21,274 bases of DNA, taken from positions 1 through 21,274 of the IMG/VR virus record IMGVR_UViG_3300032246_000316; one strand, 5' to 3'. Position 1 is the stretch's first letter. Each line of letters starts with the position of its first letter. Below, one piece after another: positions 18,957 to 21,274 of the stretch. The DNA comes from a virus. The notes under the pieces were generated by a model. It did not search any database and was not told where the DNA came from. It saw only the letters and a list, made by a program, of their open reading frames with translations. A program made the translations under genes and the position numbers.

Positions 18957-21274
18957 ATGACAACAGCTTACACATCACTCTTAGGTCTTGCTCTCCCCGT
19001 CACGGGAGAACTTTCAGGCACTTGGGGCGACACTGTCAACAACGCGATTACCTCCCTTTTAGACTCCGCAGTGGCGGGCACCACTACCGTCAGTACAGAC
19101 GCTGACGTCACCCTCACAACCACAACAGGTGCGGCTAACCAAGCCCGAGAAGCGATTCTGTTGTTCTCTGGCTCACGCACTGCAATTCGCAACGTGACGG
19201 CCCCGGCACAGTCAAAGATTTATACGGTTATCAACGCAACGACTGGCGGATACTCGGTGGTGCTTCGGGCTACTGGTCCAACTACTGGTGTGACGATTGT
19301 TGCTGGCGAGTCTGCTTTATGCGCATGGAACGGTTCTGACTTCATCAAGGTAAGTAACTTTGGCGGCCCTTTCACGGTTACCGATTTGACCGTTACTGGC
19401 AATACGATCCTTGGCGATGCAAACACCGATACGGTTACCATTAACGCGCTGTCACGCCACAATGCGCTTTCTACGTTTGGTTATGCCGGTGCGACTGGAA
19501 GCACGCTAACAACCTCCTCGCCTGCGTTTGTTTATAGCGGGGCTACAACGTACACGGATACCAGCATTTCTGGTGGAACAAAAGCGCACGGTCCGTTTTG
19601 GTCGTTGGATACCCCAACATTGACTAATGCGACTACGGCTACTACGTACACGAATGCGTCGACCTTGTACATCGCGGGCGCCCCAACTGCGGGCACAAAC
19701 ATTACGATCACCAACCCGTATGCTTTGTACATCAATGCAGGTAATGTTTACTTGGGCGGCGGCACAGCAAACGGTGTTGCCTATCTCAACGGCTCTAAGG
19801 TGCTGACTACTGGTAGTGCGCTGGTCTTTGATGGGACTAACTTGGGTGCTGGTGGTTCGCCAACAGCATATAGTGGATATGGGCCTACTATTGGAACTAA
19901 AGGTGGTAATGGCGGCATTTTCCAATCACAAAATAATGCAGGAACCGCCAATGCTTTATTTTATATAGATGGCAATGTTGGTGCGGCGTTTCTTAATACA
20001 TTAACGAATCACCCTTGGGCGTTTAAAGTAAATGACGCCGAACAAATGCGCCTAACCAGCACAGGTCTGGGTATTGGGACGAGTTCTCCTTCTGCAAAGC
20101 TAACCCTTAGCGGAAACCAAAGTTTTGTAGAAAAGACGGCTGCTTATCTCGGTGTTGATGTTGCAACATCATCGGGTAATGGTGGTAACTTTACTGTTAA
20201 AGCGGGGGCTGGCTCAGGCGCTGGTAATGCAGCGGGGAGTTTGTATTTAGGGGCTGGTCGAGGAAACGCTTCTTCGTCAAACGGTGCTATTTACTTTGGC
20301 ATCTCTCAATCAACAAATGCTGTTGGTTTAGCGGACACTTTGATGACACTTGATGGGTCAGGCAACCTAGGCTTGGGTGTTACTCCTAGTGCTTATATTA
20401 GCGCATATAGGGCATTAGAAATTGGAACAACCACTGGGCTATATGGGCGTACTGATAGCACAATGGAGTTTGCCCTTGCGTTAAATTGTTATCGAAATTC
20501 TGGTGGTTCTTGGATTTATCGCAACAACGGAGTAGCCGCACGATATAACCAGAATTTAGGAGCGCATTGGTGGGATTCGGCCCTATCCGGCACAGCAGGT
20601 AACACCATTACCTTCACCCAAACAATGACACTTGATGCTAGTGGGAATTTGGGTATTGGGACGACTTCTCCTTCTGGAAAATTGGATGTAATAGCCACTA
20701 ACGCAGGTGGAACAACTTACAACTATTTCCAAAATAATGGCGCAAGCGGAACAAGTCTTGTCGGCTTGGCTTTTGCTCAATCAGGTTCGATCAAATCATC
20801 CATCACTGCGGCTGTATACGGCAACGACTACATGACATTTAATGTCGGCAGTAATACAGAACGTGCCCGTATAGACTCCAGCGGTAACTTGCTGGTGGGG
20901 GCTACAAGCACGATACTTTCTGCAAAACAGACATTAGCTTATTTAACTGGCTCAAATGGTCTAACTATTAGCACAGCAGACAACATCAGTGGGACAGATT
21001 TCGCTATTTTTAGAGCAAACGGCGCTACTTGTGGAACTGTCACTAGAGTTGGAACAACTTCAGCAGTCAATTATGTGGCAGCTTCGGATTACAGGTTAAA
21101 AAATGTAATTGGTGCTGTAACTGGTCATGGTGAACGTATTGATGCTCTTAAGCCTATTCACTATTCATGGAAAGATGGAGGTCAATCCGCCAGCGGTTTC
21201 TTGGCTCACGAGTTTCAAGAAATCTATGCAAACAGCGTTACAGGTTCAAAAGATGCTGTTGATGCTGACGGAAA
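18957..21274 (+). CDS. Tail fibre with C-terminal S74 (endosialidase-type) chaperone domain, cut by the window end
   Basis: An ATG at 18957 behind TTGAGG opens a frame with no stop through the window end (772 codons). The N-terminus (TAYTSLLGLALPVTGELSGT, WGDTVNNAITSLLD) looks like a virion-attachment domain. The shaft has four copies of a DxSGNLGIGTTSPSxKL-type motif, near bases 20051, 20349, 20632 and 20872. The C-terminus shows the S74 intramolecular chaperone signature: SDYRLKN with candidate catalytic Ser710 (21084-21086) and Lys715, then IDALKPIHYSWKDGG and GFLAHEFQEIYANSV. Known S74 domains trimerise the fibre and cut themselves off at that Ser. The protein probably binds the host surface. 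From about 19850 codon use becomes more A/T-rich than upstream. Confidence 0.9.
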   Translation, partial: MTTAYTSLLGLALPVTGELSGTWGDTVNNAITSLLDSAVAGTTTVSTDADVTLTTTTGAANQAREAILLFSGSRTAIRNVTAPAQSKIYTVINATTGGYSVVLRATGPTTGVTIVAGESALCAWNGSDFIKVSNFGGPFTVTDLTVTGNTILGDANTDTVTINALSRHNALSTFGYAGATGSTLTTSSPAFVYSGATTYTDTSISGGTKAHGPFWSLDTPTLTNATTATTYTNASTLYIAGAPTAGTNITITNPYALYINAGNVYLGGGTANGVAYLNGSKVLTTGSALVFDGTNLGAGGSPTAYSGYGPTIGTKGGNGGIFQSQNNAGTANALFYIDGNVGAAFLNTLTNHPWAFKVNDAEQMRLTSTGLGIGTSSPSAKLTLSGNQSFVEKTAAYLGVDVATSSGNGGNFTVKAGAGSGAGNAAGSLYLGAGRGNASSSNGAIYFGISQSTNAVGLADTLMTLDGSGNLGLGVTPSAYISAYRALEIGTTTGLYGRTDSTMEFALALNCYRNSGGSWIYRNNGVAARYNQNLGAHWWDSALSGTAGNTITFTQTMTLDASGNLGIGTTSPSGKLDVIATNAGGTTYNYFQNNGASGTSLVGLAFAQSGSIKSSITAAVYGNDYMTFNVGSNTERARIDSSGNLLVGATSTILSAKQTLAYLTGSNGLTISTADNISGTDFAIFRANGATCGTVTRVGTTSAVNYVAASDYRLKNVIGAVTGHGERIDALKPIHYSWKDGGQSASGFLAHEFQEIYANSVTGSKDAVDADG

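Overview
This window is the late structural half of a tailed double-stranded DNA phage (Caudoviricetes), read almost entirely on the + strand with tightly packed, often overlapping genes. The order TerS, TerL, P22-type portal, GroES-like co-chaperonin, scaffold, decoration-like protein, HK97-fold major capsid protein, head-tail adaptor genes and S74-type tail fibre points to a short-tailed (podovirus-like) virion, because no tape-measure, tail tube or sheath gene is seen. Several small genes look like those recurring in uncultured freshwater/marine phages. The host is probably a mid-GC Gram-negative bacterium, perhaps a freshwater betaproteobacterium, but nothing in the window proves this. No integrase, tRNA, IS element or CRISPR array was seen.

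Layout. Bases 1-918 hold a small minus-strand gene of unknown function and a 460-bp divergent intergenic region with an inverted repeat and a minus-strand terminator. Bases 919-9261 form the packaging and head-assembly operon (TerS, TerL, portal, small protein, GroES-like, scaffold, small protein, decoration-like, MCP), closed by a strong UUCG-loop terminator. Bases 9262-10478 look like an accessory insert: a very acidic 86-residue protein with its own terminator, then a minus-strand pair (HNH nuclease and GNAT acetyltransferase) coupled through a TAATG junction. At 10515-10542 a good sigma70 promoter starts a second structural transcript. Its leader can fold into a nested stem-loop (10563-10611). 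A 240-residue virion-type protein follows, then another UUCG terminator only 16 bp before the next start codon.

Bases 11403-16306 carry a virion-type protein with an inserted beta module, a holin-like membrane protein, a run of very small Lys/Gly-rich proteins (11902-13594, with further ones at 15856-16306), a striking Gly/Gln/Tyr-rich prion-like protein (13604-14509), a head-tail adaptor candidate and a zinc-ribbon protein. Bases 16308-21274 hold a second adaptor/tail candidate, two paralogous virion-type proteins flanking a 63-residue gene, a ~20-residue repeat protein and a long tail fibre ending in an S74/endosialidase-type autoprocessing domain cut by the window edge.

Working model: TerS/TerL package DNA through the portal into a scaffolded capsid whose folding the GroES-like protein probably assists through the host GroEL. 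The terminators after capsid-type genes probably lower expression of downstream minor proteins. The most unusual part is the gene series 11902-14509: many tiny basic proteins, three with a C-terminal cysteine, next to a protein whose first 192 residues have no charged residue. Their role is unknown.
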